Of a stretch of DNA of 64,000 nucleotides, positions 1 to 7,277 are shown piece after piece. This DNA comes from Croceivirga lutea (GTDB lineage Bacteria > Bacteroidota > Bacteroidia > Flavobacteriales > Flavobacteriaceae). Under the pieces are notes generated by a model. The model was given only the letters and a program-made list of their open reading frames with translations. It had not been told where the DNA came from and did no database searches. The stretch lies in contig NZ_JACJUK010000003.1 in NCBI RefSeq assembly GCF_014235875.1, forward strand, positions 186,001-250,000, in the 5' to 3' direction. Position numbers and translations under genes: made by a program. Each line of letters opens with the position of its first letter. Positions within the stretch are counted from its first letter, which is position 1.

Positions 1-659
1 GAACCATAAATAATATTGTTGTTAAATAATTCTTTAGCAACGGGGTAGGCTTTCAATTTTACATTGGCCGATTTGTCGATTAAAGAGTGATAAAACTTTT
101 CAGTTTTTTTAGAAAGAATCCAATCAAATGCTTTTTCTTTTGGAATAATCACCGGCATTTGGTTGCTCAGATTATTGAACTTTGAAATAAACTTGTTTGC
201 GGTAGTCGTTATTAGGGCGCAGCTAAGAAAACCATCATTAAGCATTGAAAAAACTCCTCCGATAAAGAAAGGCTTCCCAGATTCTAAGCTTATATAATAT
301 GGGTATAGTTCTCCGTTTTTATAAAAGTGACAAAAGAAGCCAGTTACAATTAATAGAGCTCTTCTAGATTTAAATAGTTTTTTAATCCAAGAAACTTTTT
401 TAACCTGATTTTTTGTTACGCTTAAAGACATTTGAATGCCTTGAAAGACCTCCCAGTCTTCTTTACAATCTTGCGGCATAAGCCCCCATATTCCCAATTC
501 TATTTGAGAAAGATTTCTAGCTGTAATTAGAGGTATGTTAGATTCTGCAGCTCCGTTTATTACAATTTCAGGAGAATAGATGTCAGGATATTTAAAATCA
601 AGCTCAAATTCTCTTTCAATCGCTTTTCTATCTGCAGTATTTGAAAGCTTGGTAATCAT
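1..659 (-). CDS. SRAP (YedK/HMCES-like) family protein, partial, degenerate
   Basis: The reading frame enters from beyond the left edge (C-terminus missing) and starts at ATG 659, with an in-frame TAA four codons upstream, so a longer N-terminus is excluded. The fold signature of the SOS response-associated peptidase family is visible: IELGIWGLMP, an RALLIVTGFF strand, YPYYISL, and NQMPVIIP. Family members normally begin Met-Cys, and Cys2 crosslinks to abasic sites in ssDNA. Here the protein begins MITK. The GF(F/Y)EW glutamate is replaced (GFFCHF), and the histidine before RMPVI and the NARSE asparagine are also not present. I infer a non-catalytic paralogue, perhaps still DNA-binding. It could instead be a decaying gene, but the frame is intact throughout. 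Confidence 0.8.
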   Translation of the reverse strand, partial: MITKLSNTADRKAIEREFELDFKYPDIYSPEIVINGAAESNIPLITARNLSQIELGIWGLMPQDCKEDWEVFQGIQMSLSVTKNQVKKVSWIKKLFKSRRALLIVTGFFCHFYKNGELYPYYISLESGKPFFIGGVFSMLNDGFLSCALITTTANKFISKFNNLSNQMPVIIPKEKAFDWILSKKTEKFYHSLIDKSANVKLKAYPVAKELFNNNIIYG

Positions 660-817
660 TACAATTTTTTATTTTTTATAGATATGCAAGTAAAGAAATG
701 ATTATTAGCTTTCTTAGTTCATAAAATGTAAAGAATAATCTATTTGCTACTACTGTTTAACTATTTTATAGTTTTACAAGGGAGGATGCAAAAAACGTTA
801 AACACTATTAATTTACG

Positions 818-937
818 TTAAGCAGAAGTTTCTTCCATTTCTAATCTGGTTGGGTAAACAATATCTGATTTTGCTAAGATGGTTAACAAAACACCTATTG
901 CAAATCCTAAAGAAAGACCTAAAAATAAAAGTATCAT
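818..937 (-). CDS. Small single-pass membrane protein (39 aa)
   Basis: ATG at 937 opens a 39-residue frame: a very hydrophobic N-terminal helix (MILLFLGLSLGFAIGVLLTI) and a short polar tail ending EMEETSA. It fills part of the gap between the SRAP gene and the DUF2945 gene. I do not recognise a family. The clean one-helix composition favours a real small protein over chance, but no promoter motif was found and the length is short, so confidence is limited. Confidence 0.35.
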   Translation of the reverse strand: MILLFLGLSLGFAIGVLLTILAKSDIVYPTRLEMEETSA

Positions 938-1076
938 AGTTTGTTATAATTTGAGAATGTAAAACTAATACTAGCCCTTTTTCAGTTGGTGCTCATTTGA
1001 TAGAATGTTTTTCTCAAATACTATTTAAGCACAACTATTTGGTTAATTCATTTAAATGAACAAAGATGCCGGCGAA

Positions 1077-1084
1077 TAATTTTG
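1077..1084 (+). promoter_or_regulatory. Bacteroidota -7 element (TAnnTTTG)
   Basis: TAATTTTG matches the Bacteroidota sigma-ABfr -7 consensus exactly. It overlaps the upstream TTG codon at 1082, which argues that translation of the following gene starts at ATG 1106 rather than at that TTG. Confidence 0.5.
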
Positions 1085-1105
1085 AATCTTGAAGAAAAAA
1101 AAGAT

Positions 1106-1318
1106 ATGATACTGAAAGGAACAAAAGTTCGTTGGAAATGGGGTAACGGTACCGCAAAAGGTAAAGTTATTGAAACCTATACTAACAAGGTAACTAAAAC
1201 TATCAAAGGAAGTACCATTACCCGAAATGGTGAGAAAGGCAATAAGGCTTTATTCATTGAACAAGATGACGGAAGCAAGGTATTAAAAAGCGAAACTGAA
1301 GTAGAACGTGACGATTAA
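1106..1318 (+). CDS. DUF2945 / hypervirulence-associated Tudor-domain protein
   Basis: A 70-residue basic protein with the features of the DUF2945 (HVA1, Tudor-like) family: GTKVRWKWGNGTAKGKV near the N-terminus, a central TITRNGEKGNKA segment, then LFIEQDDGSKVLKSETEVE. The fold is a small SH3-like barrel. Its function in bacteria is not established, and nucleic acid or protein binding is a guess from the fold. An in-frame TTG at 1082 would add eight residues, but it lies inside the -7 promoter motif, so ATG 1106 is chosen. It ends overlapping the stop of the convergent MscS gene by 4 bp. Confidence 0.75.
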   Translation: MILKGTKVRWKWGNGTAKGKVIETYTNKVTKTIKGSTITRNGEKGNKALFIEQDDGSKVLKSETEVERDD

Positions 1319-2217
1319 TTACTATCGTCACGCTTTTGATAAGTAGCTAAATCTTTTAAGGTTTCTTTTGAAACATCTAAGGTTCGTATTGGGAACGGAA
1401 TGTTAATGCTGTTTTGATCAAAAGCCTTTTTAATTTTAATCATTGCCTCTGTCTTAGCTTTTGCAACCTCTATGGCAGAGGTAGAATTAATCCAGAAGCG
1501 AGTTTCAAAATTTATAGAACTGTCTCCAAATTCACGATAAAGAAATATGATTTCATTCTCTTTAGTCACAGCATCAAAATTTTCTATTATGGTTTCTTTC
1601 ACCAGTTCTCTTACTTGTTCAAGGTCACTATTGTAACCTACCCCGCATTCTAAAATAACTCTTGATTGTGAAGTTGTTGAATAATTTTTAATAGGATTTT
1701 CAATAACCAACTTATTAGGTATGTAGACCAGATTATTGTCTACCTGCTTCACTGTAATTGCCCTTAAATCAAGGTCAATCACTTCACCTTCATAACCATT
1801 TGTCTCAATCCAATCGCCAAATTTTATTTGTTTAATGTAAGACAACACTAAACCAGAATATGTATTGGCTAAAGCACCTTGTAGTGCTAAACCAACAGCA
1901 AGACCCGCAACACCAGCACCAGCTAAAATGGTATTTAGCGCTTTTCCGAGATTTAAAATCCCAAGAATTAAAAACATGGCTAATAAAATAACAGCCACAG
2001 ATATAATTTTTGCTAGTACCCTTTTCATACTCTCTTGCAGTCTACTACGAGACATTAGTTTTAAGGCTAATTTTTTAATATATCTAGAAAGGATTAATGC
2101 AATAGTAAACACCACTATCGCCAAGATGATATTTGGCAAATTCAAAATCAGGGTATCAAACCAAGTATCTAATTTTTTCCACATTGCTTTAAACGCTGTG
2201 CTAAATCTATCTTCCAT
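1315..2217 (-). CDS. Small-conductance mechanosensitive channel (MscS family)
   Basis: 300 aa. Three N-terminal membrane helices lie within residues about 20-115. The third is the glycine/alanine-rich pore helix (GVAGLAVGLALQGALANTYSG). A beta domain (FGDWIETNGYEGEVIDLDLRAITVKQVDN) and an alpha/beta C-terminal vestibule domain follow. The length matches E. coli MscS (286 aa). The protein would open under hypo-osmotic membrane tension and release solutes. It is monocistronic and convergent with the DUF2945 gene. The family call is firm. Confidence 0.93.
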   Translation of the reverse strand: MEDRFSTAFKAMWKKLDTWFDTLILNLPNIILAIVVFTIALILSRYIKKLALKLMSRSRLQESMKRVLAKIISVAVILLAMFLILGILNLGKALNTILAGAGVAGLAVGLALQGALANTYSGLVLSYIKQIKFGDWIETNGYEGEVIDLDLRAITVKQVDNNLVYIPNKLVIENPIKNYSTTSQSRVILECGVGYNSDLEQVRELVKETIIENFDAVTKENEIIFLYREFGDSSINFETRFWINSTSAIEVAKAKTEAMIKIKKAFDQNSINIPFPIRTLDVSKETLKDLATYQKRDDSN

Positions 2218-2552
2218 AAATCAATTTTTCTTTTATTTTTTCTATTTAGAAAAGTTTAATACCGGTAAAAAATCTACATACCAGTTACTTTCGTACATAA
2301 AAAGTAAGTTCAATCTATTCTTTGTTTAATTTTTTGTTTTATTTAACAAACAATTTTTTTATGTATTTTACATTAATAAAGGACCAATTTAGGTTCGTTT
2401 TTTATAAAAAATGGTCGTTTTTGATGTATTTATTGTCTTTTTTGACTTAAATCAAGATTTACATTAAAATATTATTAACAATAGTAGCAAGAATAATTTC
2501 TAACTTTACACACCAAAAGATTAAACAATATCAACCAAAAACTCAAAATCCT
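2218..2552. other. Intergenic region between divergent MscS and AraC genes
   Basis: 335 bp of strongly AT-rich sequence separate the two divergent genes. It must hold both promoters, but I find no exact TAnnTTTG element, no strong hairpin and no credible small ORF on either strand. A frame crossing 1865-2329 on the plus strand is an antisense shadow of the MscS gene. Confidence 0.5.
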
Positions 2553-3656
2553 ATGAAAATTCAAATTGATGCTGCTTCTGGCTTAGGCGTATTGGAACAA
2601 ATACAAGATAATATTGGTGGCGAATTGACTGAAAGATGGGGAGAGCAACAACTTAAGGTTGCCAATACCAAAGCTAATGGCACAATCACTTTTGTAGGTT
2701 TTGACTGGGGAGTTAATCTATTGGAATATGACCTTACATTCTTTGAAGATATAGAATTGGTGATGGATACTTCAGAATACAATCCAATTCATTTTACGTA
2801 TTGTTTAGAAGGCTATTGCGAACATAGGTTTGAAAAAGATGAAGAAAAGAAAAAATTAGAACAATTTCAATCTGTAATTATAACAAGTATAGATGGGGGT
2901 TACAATTATGGTTATTTTCCTAAAAACGAAAAGCTGAAGATTAATGTTATCCAGATTGTAAGAAGAAAATTCTTAAAAAAGAGATTGAATAATGTTGAAC
3001 AGCTCAATCAAAAACTGTACAACGTTTTTATAGATACAGATCATGAAAAAGCATTTTCATTTTTTGGAAGCTATAATTTAAAACTTGCGGATAAGATTGC
3101 CGCTTTAAATGATACCTCTGAAAAGGGGATGATTCGTATTCTTAAAATGCAAGGCTTGGTATATGAAATTTTATCAATGCACATTGCACAGCACGACAAA
3201 GTTTCTAAAAACAAAAAAGTAGAAACTAGTTTGTTAACTAGAGAATTAGAAATAGTTAGAGAATTGGCGCAACAAATAATTGACCATCCTTCAAAACCAT
3301 ACACGCTGCAGTCTCTTTCTCTAGAAAGCGGCATTACTCAGGCAAAATTGCAAGAAGGTTTTAAATTGTTATATACAAAAACAGTAAACGAATACATTAG
3401 ACACATTCGATTAGAAGCTGCTAGAGATTATATGGTAACCACTGATTTATCTATATCTGAAATTGTTTATACTATAGGTTTTACGAGCAGAAGTTATTTT
3501 TCAAAAATCTTTAAAAATAAATATGGTTTGAGCCCAACTGATTTTAAAAATCATCAAATTCAAACCATTAAAGTAAAGCAAGATAAAAACAGAAAAGGTA
3601 AAGGTGGGTTACCAAGTAGTAATTTAGAGAAGAAGCTTAGCCCAGCAACTTTTTAA
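2553..3656 (+). CDS. AraC family transcriptional regulator
   Basis: 367 aa. The C-terminal third (residues about 235-345) is a double helix-turn-helix AraC domain: a first helix-turn-helix around YTLQSLSLESGITQAKLQ, then the diagnostic second part with ISEIVYTIGFTSRSYFSKIFKNKYGLSPTDFK. The N-terminal 230 residues are an effector or sensing region that I do not assign to a named domain. A basic tail of about 25 residues follows the HTH. The gene stands alone, and the target is unknown. Its 3' end overlaps the convergent small gene by 20 bp. Confidence 0.9.
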   Translation: MKIQIDAASGLGVLEQIQDNIGGELTERWGEQQLKVANTKANGTITFVGFDWGVNLLEYDLTFFEDIELVMDTSEYNPIHFTYCLEGYCEHRFEKDEEKKKLEQFQSVIITSIDGGYNYGYFPKNEKLKINVIQIVRRKFLKKRLNNVEQLNQKLYNVFIDTDHEKAFSFFGSYNLKLADKIAALNDTSEKGMIRILKMQGLVYEILSMHIAQHDKVSKNKKVETSLLTRELEIVRELAQQIIDHPSKPYTLQSLSLESGITQAKLQEGFKLLYTKTVNEYIRHIRLEAARDYMVTTDLSISEIVYTIGFTSRSYFSKIFKNKYGLSPTDFKNHQIQTIKVKQDKNRKGKGGLPSSNLEKKLSPATF

Positions 3657-3843
3657 TTAGAAAAAACATTCCATATTTTTTTACGCCTTCAATAGCATAT
3701 AAAAGCATATTGTTAAGCGTAAATTCGTTTTGAACCTCACTTTTTAAACCTTCTAATTCGGCAAGACTTATGTCTCTTTCTAATCTAAGGATTTTAAGGT
3801 CACGTTTTACTTCCTTTAAATTATGATAGCTATTCTTCATCAA
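3637..3843 (-). CDS. Small coiled-coil protein of the YtxH/holin-like cluster
   Basis: 68 aa, mostly charged amphipathic helix (KEVKRDLKILRLERDISLAELEGLKSE) with a more hydrophobic C-terminus. It overlaps the upstream holin-like gene by 14 bp, so it is very probably translated in the same operon. Similar three-gene sets (YtxH, membrane protein, small coiled-coil protein) recur in Flavobacteriaceae and are usually taken to be envelope or general stress genes. No function is known. Confidence 0.7.
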   Translation of the reverse strand: MMKNSYHNLKEVKRDLKILRLERDISLAELEGLKSEVQNEFTLNNMLLYAIEGVKKYGMFFLIKKLLG

Positions 3844-4168
3844 AATATTCTTTAGAAAGACGTTGAACTAATTTGTCTTCAATTTTTTGTTTTAATATAT
3901 AGAACACACCCATCAGCAATAGAAAAAAGCCTCCAACTATTAGAAATCCTAATAAAGGGCTATCTAACTGTTCACTTAAGTATAAAGCAAACCCTGTAGT
4001 TACAAATAAAAGGGTGAGGGTAAGCAATACGCCCATGATTGCTAATCTTGATAGCCATGACAAACTACCGGCTAAAAATGCGAACAATTTTAACCTGTAG
4101 TAATCAAATGACTTAGTTGCTAATTCTTTAGTTTGATTAGCAGCTGTTGATAATTGGTCTCCAATCAT
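3830..4168 (-). CDS. Phage-holin-like / DUF1469-type membrane protein
   Basis: 112 aa with two membrane helices (about residues 35-62 and 73-93), flanked by an amphipathic N-terminal segment and a charged C-terminus ending KEYFDEE. This layout is that of the putative actinobacterial holin-X/DUF1469 (YqjE-like) group found beside YtxH and ElaB/YqjD-like genes. Despite the family name there is no lysis context here. It lies between the YtxH gene (11-bp gap) and the coiled-coil gene (overlap), which indicates one operon. Confidence 0.75.
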   Translation of the reverse strand: MIGDQLSTAANQTKELATKSFDYYRLKLFAFLAGSLSWLSRLAIMGVLLTLTLLFVTTGFALYLSEQLDSPLLGFLIVGGFFLLLMGVFYILKQKIEDKLVQRLSKEYFDEE

Positions 4169-4179
4169 AAAGTTAGTTT

Positions 4180-4509
4180 TTACGATTGTTGTAATTTTTT
4201 ATTCTTTGCCTTTAAATCTTTTAATTTAGATTCTAGGGTTGTAATAATATCTTCAGTCTTATAACTAGCATCTGTAACTAAAGAATCTACATGGTCTTCT
4301 AGTTTGCCTTTACCACTAGTAAGAGAACTTGCAATTTGATCTCTTAAATGTGTTGCTTCACTTGCCACACTATTGGCAACTGAATTGGTTTCTTCTACTA
4401 GTTTTTTTCTTGTGCTAGAACCTTTATCAGGGGCAAATAAAATACCTATTGTGGCACCAATTGCTGTTCCTGCTAAAATTCCTAAAATTGTATTACTGCT
4501 ATCACTCAT
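4180..4509 (-). CDS. YtxH domain-containing protein
   Basis: 109 aa from ATG 4509 (MSDSSNTILG). A longer frame to 4557 adds a poorly characteristic leader and is not preferred. The glycine-rich membrane helix ILGILAGTAIGATIGILFAP followed by DKGSSTRKK is the YtxH hallmark. The rest is a long hydrophilic helix. YtxH proteins are small stress-associated membrane proteins of unknown mechanism. It is the first gene of the three-gene operon running to 3637. Confidence 0.88.
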   Translation of the reverse strand: MSDSSNTILGILAGTAIGATIGILFAPDKGSSTRKKLVEETNSVANSVASEATHLRDQIASSLTSGKGKLEDHVDSLVTDASYKTEDIITTLESKLKDLKAKNKKLQQS

Positions 4510-4650
4510 AGTTTTATTTTTTTGATTCACTGCTAAAGTAATAGGAGGTGCATACAAGTCTTAGTTCAAATCCTGTAATGATTAACGCATTAACAAGGCA
4601 TTAATAAAAGAATCTTGATTTTTAAGACTTAGATAGGTGACATAAACAAA

Positions 4651-4677
4651 AAAACCACCTATGAAAGGTGGTTTTTA
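4651..4677 (-). terminator. Rho-independent terminator downstream of tRNA-Asn
   Basis: Stem AAAACCACCT / AGGTGGTTTT with a 5-base loop, followed on the minus strand by a run of T. It lies 11 bases beyond the tRNA 3' end. A-rich flanks on both sides would let it act in both directions. Confidence 0.8.
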
Positions 4678-4687
4678 ATTCGCTTTG

Positions 4688-4761
4688 CTCCTCCAGCTGG
4701 GCTCGAACCAGCGACACCCTGATTAACAGTCAGGTGCTCTAACCAACTGAGCTATGGAGGA
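4688..4761 (-). tRNA. tRNA-Asn (anticodon GTT)
   Basis: The 74-nt cloverleaf reads on the minus strand. The acceptor stem TCCTCCA/TGGAGGA has discriminator G. The D arm is GCTC-AGTTGGTTA-GAGC. The anticodon arm is CCTGA-CTGTTAA-TCAGG, with GTT at the centre. The T arm is GCTGG-TTCGAGC-CCAGC. CCA is not encoded. It decodes AAC/AAU. Confidence 0.97.
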
Positions 4762-4823
4762 ATTTTCAGTAAAGCGGGTGCAAATATAATTGTTTATTAA
4801 AATAGAACAAACAATTTTTTCAA

Positions 4824-6155
4824 TTAAATGAAACGTTTTATAATATTCCAGATATCATTACCAAAAATAATAGCCATTAAGCTCATTAAAATTATGAATC
4901 CAACTATTTGTCCACGTTCTAAAATCTTTTCGCTTGGCGGTCTACCGGTAATCATTTCGTAAAGTAAAAACATAACATGCCCACCATCTAAAGCAGGTAT
5001 AGGCAATACATTAATAAATGCCAACCAAACAGAAAACATGGCCATAAACGACCAAAAGAAAGTCCAATTCCAGGTTTCTGGCATCATTTCTACTATACCA
5101 ATTGGTCCTTTAACTTGCTTGTAAGCGCCTGTCTTTGTATTGAAAATAACTTTAAATTGTCTTACTTGGTCTGTTAAAACTTTAATAGACTTGGTAAAAC
5201 CAGCGGGAATAGCACTTAAAAAGCTATACGTATCGGTTACTTCGAGTTCTTCAATTTTTTCTTCAGTAATTTCTGGTAAAACTCCTAAACGTTCACCTTC
5301 TTTCTTAAAAGTTTGTAAGGCTAATGCTTTACCATCCCTTAAAACTGTGAATCTTAACGTATCATTTTGAACTGCTCTAATCTCTTTCTCAAATTGGTCA
5401 AAGAAAGCTATAGGTTTGCCATTAGCTTGGGTAACTACATCCCCAACATTAAGGTCAATTGCTTTTGCAAGTGAACTATCAGCTACGTAGCCAATAACAG
5501 ATTCAAATCTTGGAGATAAGAATCTACTTCTGCCATTCTCAAATAATATTTTTTTGCCTTCATCAGTTAAGGCAAAGGTTTCTTCTTTACCGTTTCTTAA
5601 AACAGTAACCTCATCACCTAAAACAATATCTAATCTGGCGTCATCTAAACGTTTTACTTTTTTACCGTCAACAGATAAAATTAAATCACCACTTTGTAGA
5701 CCTAGAGCTTCGCCAATTTCTGATACTCCAATACCATCTTTTAGACGATCAGTAGGCACATAAGTGTCTCCATTATTAAAAAGCAAAAAGGTGTAAATAA
5801 TCCATGCTAATAAGAAGTTTACAGTAACACCACCCAACATAATAATTAAACGTTGCCAAGCGGGTTTACTTCTAAACTCCCACGGTTGTGGTTCTTGTTT
5901 CATTTGCTCGGTATCCATACTCTCATCAATCATACCGGCAATTTTAACATAGCCTCCTAAAGGCAGCCAACCAATACCATACTCGGTTTCACCTATTTTC
6001 TTTTTAAAAAGTGAAAATTTAACATCAAAAAACAGATAAAATTTCTCAACCTTGGTTTTAAACCATTTTGCTGGCAAAAAATGCCCAAGTTCATGAAGAA
6101 TCACTAAGATTGAAATGATTAAGATGAACATTACAATCTGTGTAAATAGTCCCAT
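4824..6155 (-). CDS. rseP: RseP-type site-2 zinc metalloprotease
   Basis: 443 aa, the usual length. The N-terminal membrane helix carries the zinc site HELGH (residues about 22-26), followed by PAKWFKTKVEKF. Two PDZ-like segments lie between about residues 135 and 290. The third-helix motif NVLPIPALDGGH provides the second zinc ligand region. RseP (M50) cuts transmembrane segments, classically anti-sigma factors after a site-1 cut, and clears signal peptides. No anti-sigma gene adjoins it. A -7 element at 6182-6189 sits just upstream. Confidence 0.95.
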   Translation of the reverse strand: MGLFTQIVMFILIISILVILHELGHFLPAKWFKTKVEKFYLFFDVKFSLFKKKIGETEYGIGWLPLGGYVKIAGMIDESMDTEQMKQEPQPWEFRSKPAWQRLIIMLGGVTVNFLLAWIIYTFLLFNNGDTYVPTDRLKDGIGVSEIGEALGLQSGDLILSVDGKKVKRLDDARLDIVLGDEVTVLRNGKEETFALTDEGKKILFENGRSRFLSPRFESVIGYVADSSLAKAIDLNVGDVVTQANGKPIAFFDQFEKEIRAVQNDTLRFTVLRDGKALALQTFKKEGERLGVLPEITEEKIEELEVTDTYSFLSAIPAGFTKSIKVLTDQVRQFKVIFNTKTGAYKQVKGPIGIVEMMPETWNWTFFWSFMAMFSVWLAFINVLPIPALDGGHVMFLLYEMITGRPPSEKILERGQIVGFIILMSLMAIIFGNDIWNIIKRFI

Positions 6156-6181
6156 TTGTATGTATTAGAAGTATAAGCGCA

Positions 6182-6189
6182 CAAAGGTA
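6182..6189 (-). promoter_or_regulatory. Bacteroidota -7 element upstream of rseP
   Basis: Read on the minus strand this is TACCTTTG, an exact TAnnTTTG match, 27 bases ahead of the rseP ATG (6155). Confidence 0.6.
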
Positions 6190-6294
6190 AACTTTTGAAT
6201 CATCTTTAAAAAACCAAGAGTTATCACACTAAATTTTTAAGAAAGATTTGGCAAGAAATTAATGAAAATCAATTCTAAAAAAATACTTGAGCCG

Positions 6295-6303
6295 TAATTT
6301 TGC
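6295..6303 (+). promoter_or_regulatory. Bacteroidota -7 element upstream of SCO1 gene
   Basis: TAATTTTGC matches TAnnTTTGC exactly and ends 4 bases before ATG 6308. The transcript would be leaderless or nearly so. This rules out the upstream TTG at 6287 as the start. Confidence 0.65.
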
Positions 6304-6307
6304 ACTT

Positions 6308-6982
6308 ATGTTGAAGTTTTTTGCCAAATACAAATTTTTAGGCCTTGTACTACTCTTTTTATCTGTAGTTATCATTATTTTAATGTATAATGCGCTTAAG
6401 CCCAAAAACCGGCTTCCAATCTATCAACCATCTATGGTTAATACAGATTTGGTAGATAGTTCACTACACCGACAAAAACAACAGCACACCATTGCTAATT
6501 TTAAACTTATTAACCAAAACGGTGATAGTATTACCCAAGAAGATTACCAAGATAAAATTTATGTAGCTGACTTCTTTTTTACAACCTGTTTGACCATTTG
6601 CCCAATAATGACAAAAAATATGGCGGGCTTGCAAAAAGATATTTTAGAAATGGAAGATGTAATGCTGCTTTCGCATTCAGTTACACCAAAAATAGATTCG
6701 GTTCCCAGGCTAAAAGAGTATGCTGTAGAAAAAGGAGTAATAGATGCCAAATGGAATTTGGTCACAGGAGATAAAGAGCAGATTTATGATTTAGCTAGAA
6801 AGTCTTATTTAGCCGTAAAGACAGATGGTGATGGAGGCACTTTTGATATGATACATACCGAAAATTTTATTTTGATTGATAAAGAAAAACGTATCCGTGG
6901 CTATTATGACGGTACCAACGAACAAGAAGTAAAAAAACTTTTAAAAGATATTAGAATCTTAAAAGAATCATACGAGCAATAG
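6308..6982 (+). CDS. SCO1/SenC family copper chaperone
   Basis: 224 aa from ATG 6308. One N-terminal membrane helix (about residues 11-28) anchors a periplasmic thioredoxin-fold domain. The copper-binding CxxxC is visible in TTCLTICPIMT, and the third ligand histidine is in MIHTENFILID. SCO proteins deliver copper to the CuA centre of cytochrome c oxidase. The gene is adjacent to, but has its own promoter relative to, the downstream feo operon. The assignment is firm. Confidence 0.93.
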   Translation: MLKFFAKYKFLGLVLLFLSVVIIILMYNALKPKNRLPIYQPSMVNTDLVDSSLHRQKQQHTIANFKLINQNGDSITQEDYQDKIYVADFFFTTCLTICPIMTKNMAGLQKDILEMEDVMLLSHSVTPKIDSVPRLKEYAVEKGVIDAKWNLVTGDKEQIYDLARKSYLAVKTDGDGGTFDMIHTENFILIDKEKRIRGYYDGTNEQEVKKLLKDIRILKESYEQ

Positions 6983-7002
6983 AAGAATTAGGTATTTTAC
7001 GT

Positions 7003-7011
7003 TACCTTTGC
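7003..7011 (+). promoter_or_regulatory. Bacteroidota -7 element of the feo operon
   Basis: TACCTTTGC is an exact TAnnTTTGC match 29 bases upstream of the TTG start used for feoA. I could not recognise a Fur or DtxR box around it. Confidence 0.6.
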
Positions 7012-7039
7012 TTACTTAAAATGAATCTAAATAGTAAAG

Positions 7040-7264
7040 TTGGCTAATCTAACAGAACTTAAGGTAGGTCAAAGAGCAATTATTAAAGAATACCACAGCT
7101 TTTTACCACATATTAAGCTATTAGAAATGGGTTGTCTACCAGGCAATACCGTTGAGCTAGTTCAAATTGCTCCCCTAAATGATCCCATTTATATTAACGT
7201 TAATGGCTCACATATTGCAATTAGAAAATCAACAGCAGCCAAAATAGAAATAGAGTTACTTTAA
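7040..7264 (+). CDS. feoA: FeoA ferrous iron transport accessory protein
   Basis: 74 aa SH3-like cytoplasmic protein. Conserved features are LTELKVGQRAIIKEY, LLEMGCLPGNTVELV and the C-terminal AIRKSTAAKIEIE strand. FeoA assists FeoB. No ATG is available in frame before residue 29, so translation most likely begins at TTG 7040. The only nearby ATG (7021) is in another frame and gives an 8-codon peptide that overlaps this start. feoB follows after 13 bp. Confidence 0.9.
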   Translation: MANLTELKVGQRAIIKEYHSFLPHIKLLEMGCLPGNTVELVQIAPLNDPIYINVNGSHIAIRKSTAAKIEIELL

Positions 7265-7277
7265 TTACCACCGCCTA

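Noticed and set aside
1865-2329. 154-codon open frame antisense to the MscS gene
   Set aside because: Composition and position mirror the MscS coding strand. It has no family features and no promoter.
3830-4509. Prophage remnant suggested by the holin-like name
   Set aside because: No lysin, structural or integrase genes are nearby. The YtxH/holin-like/coiled-coil trio is a normal chromosomal cluster.
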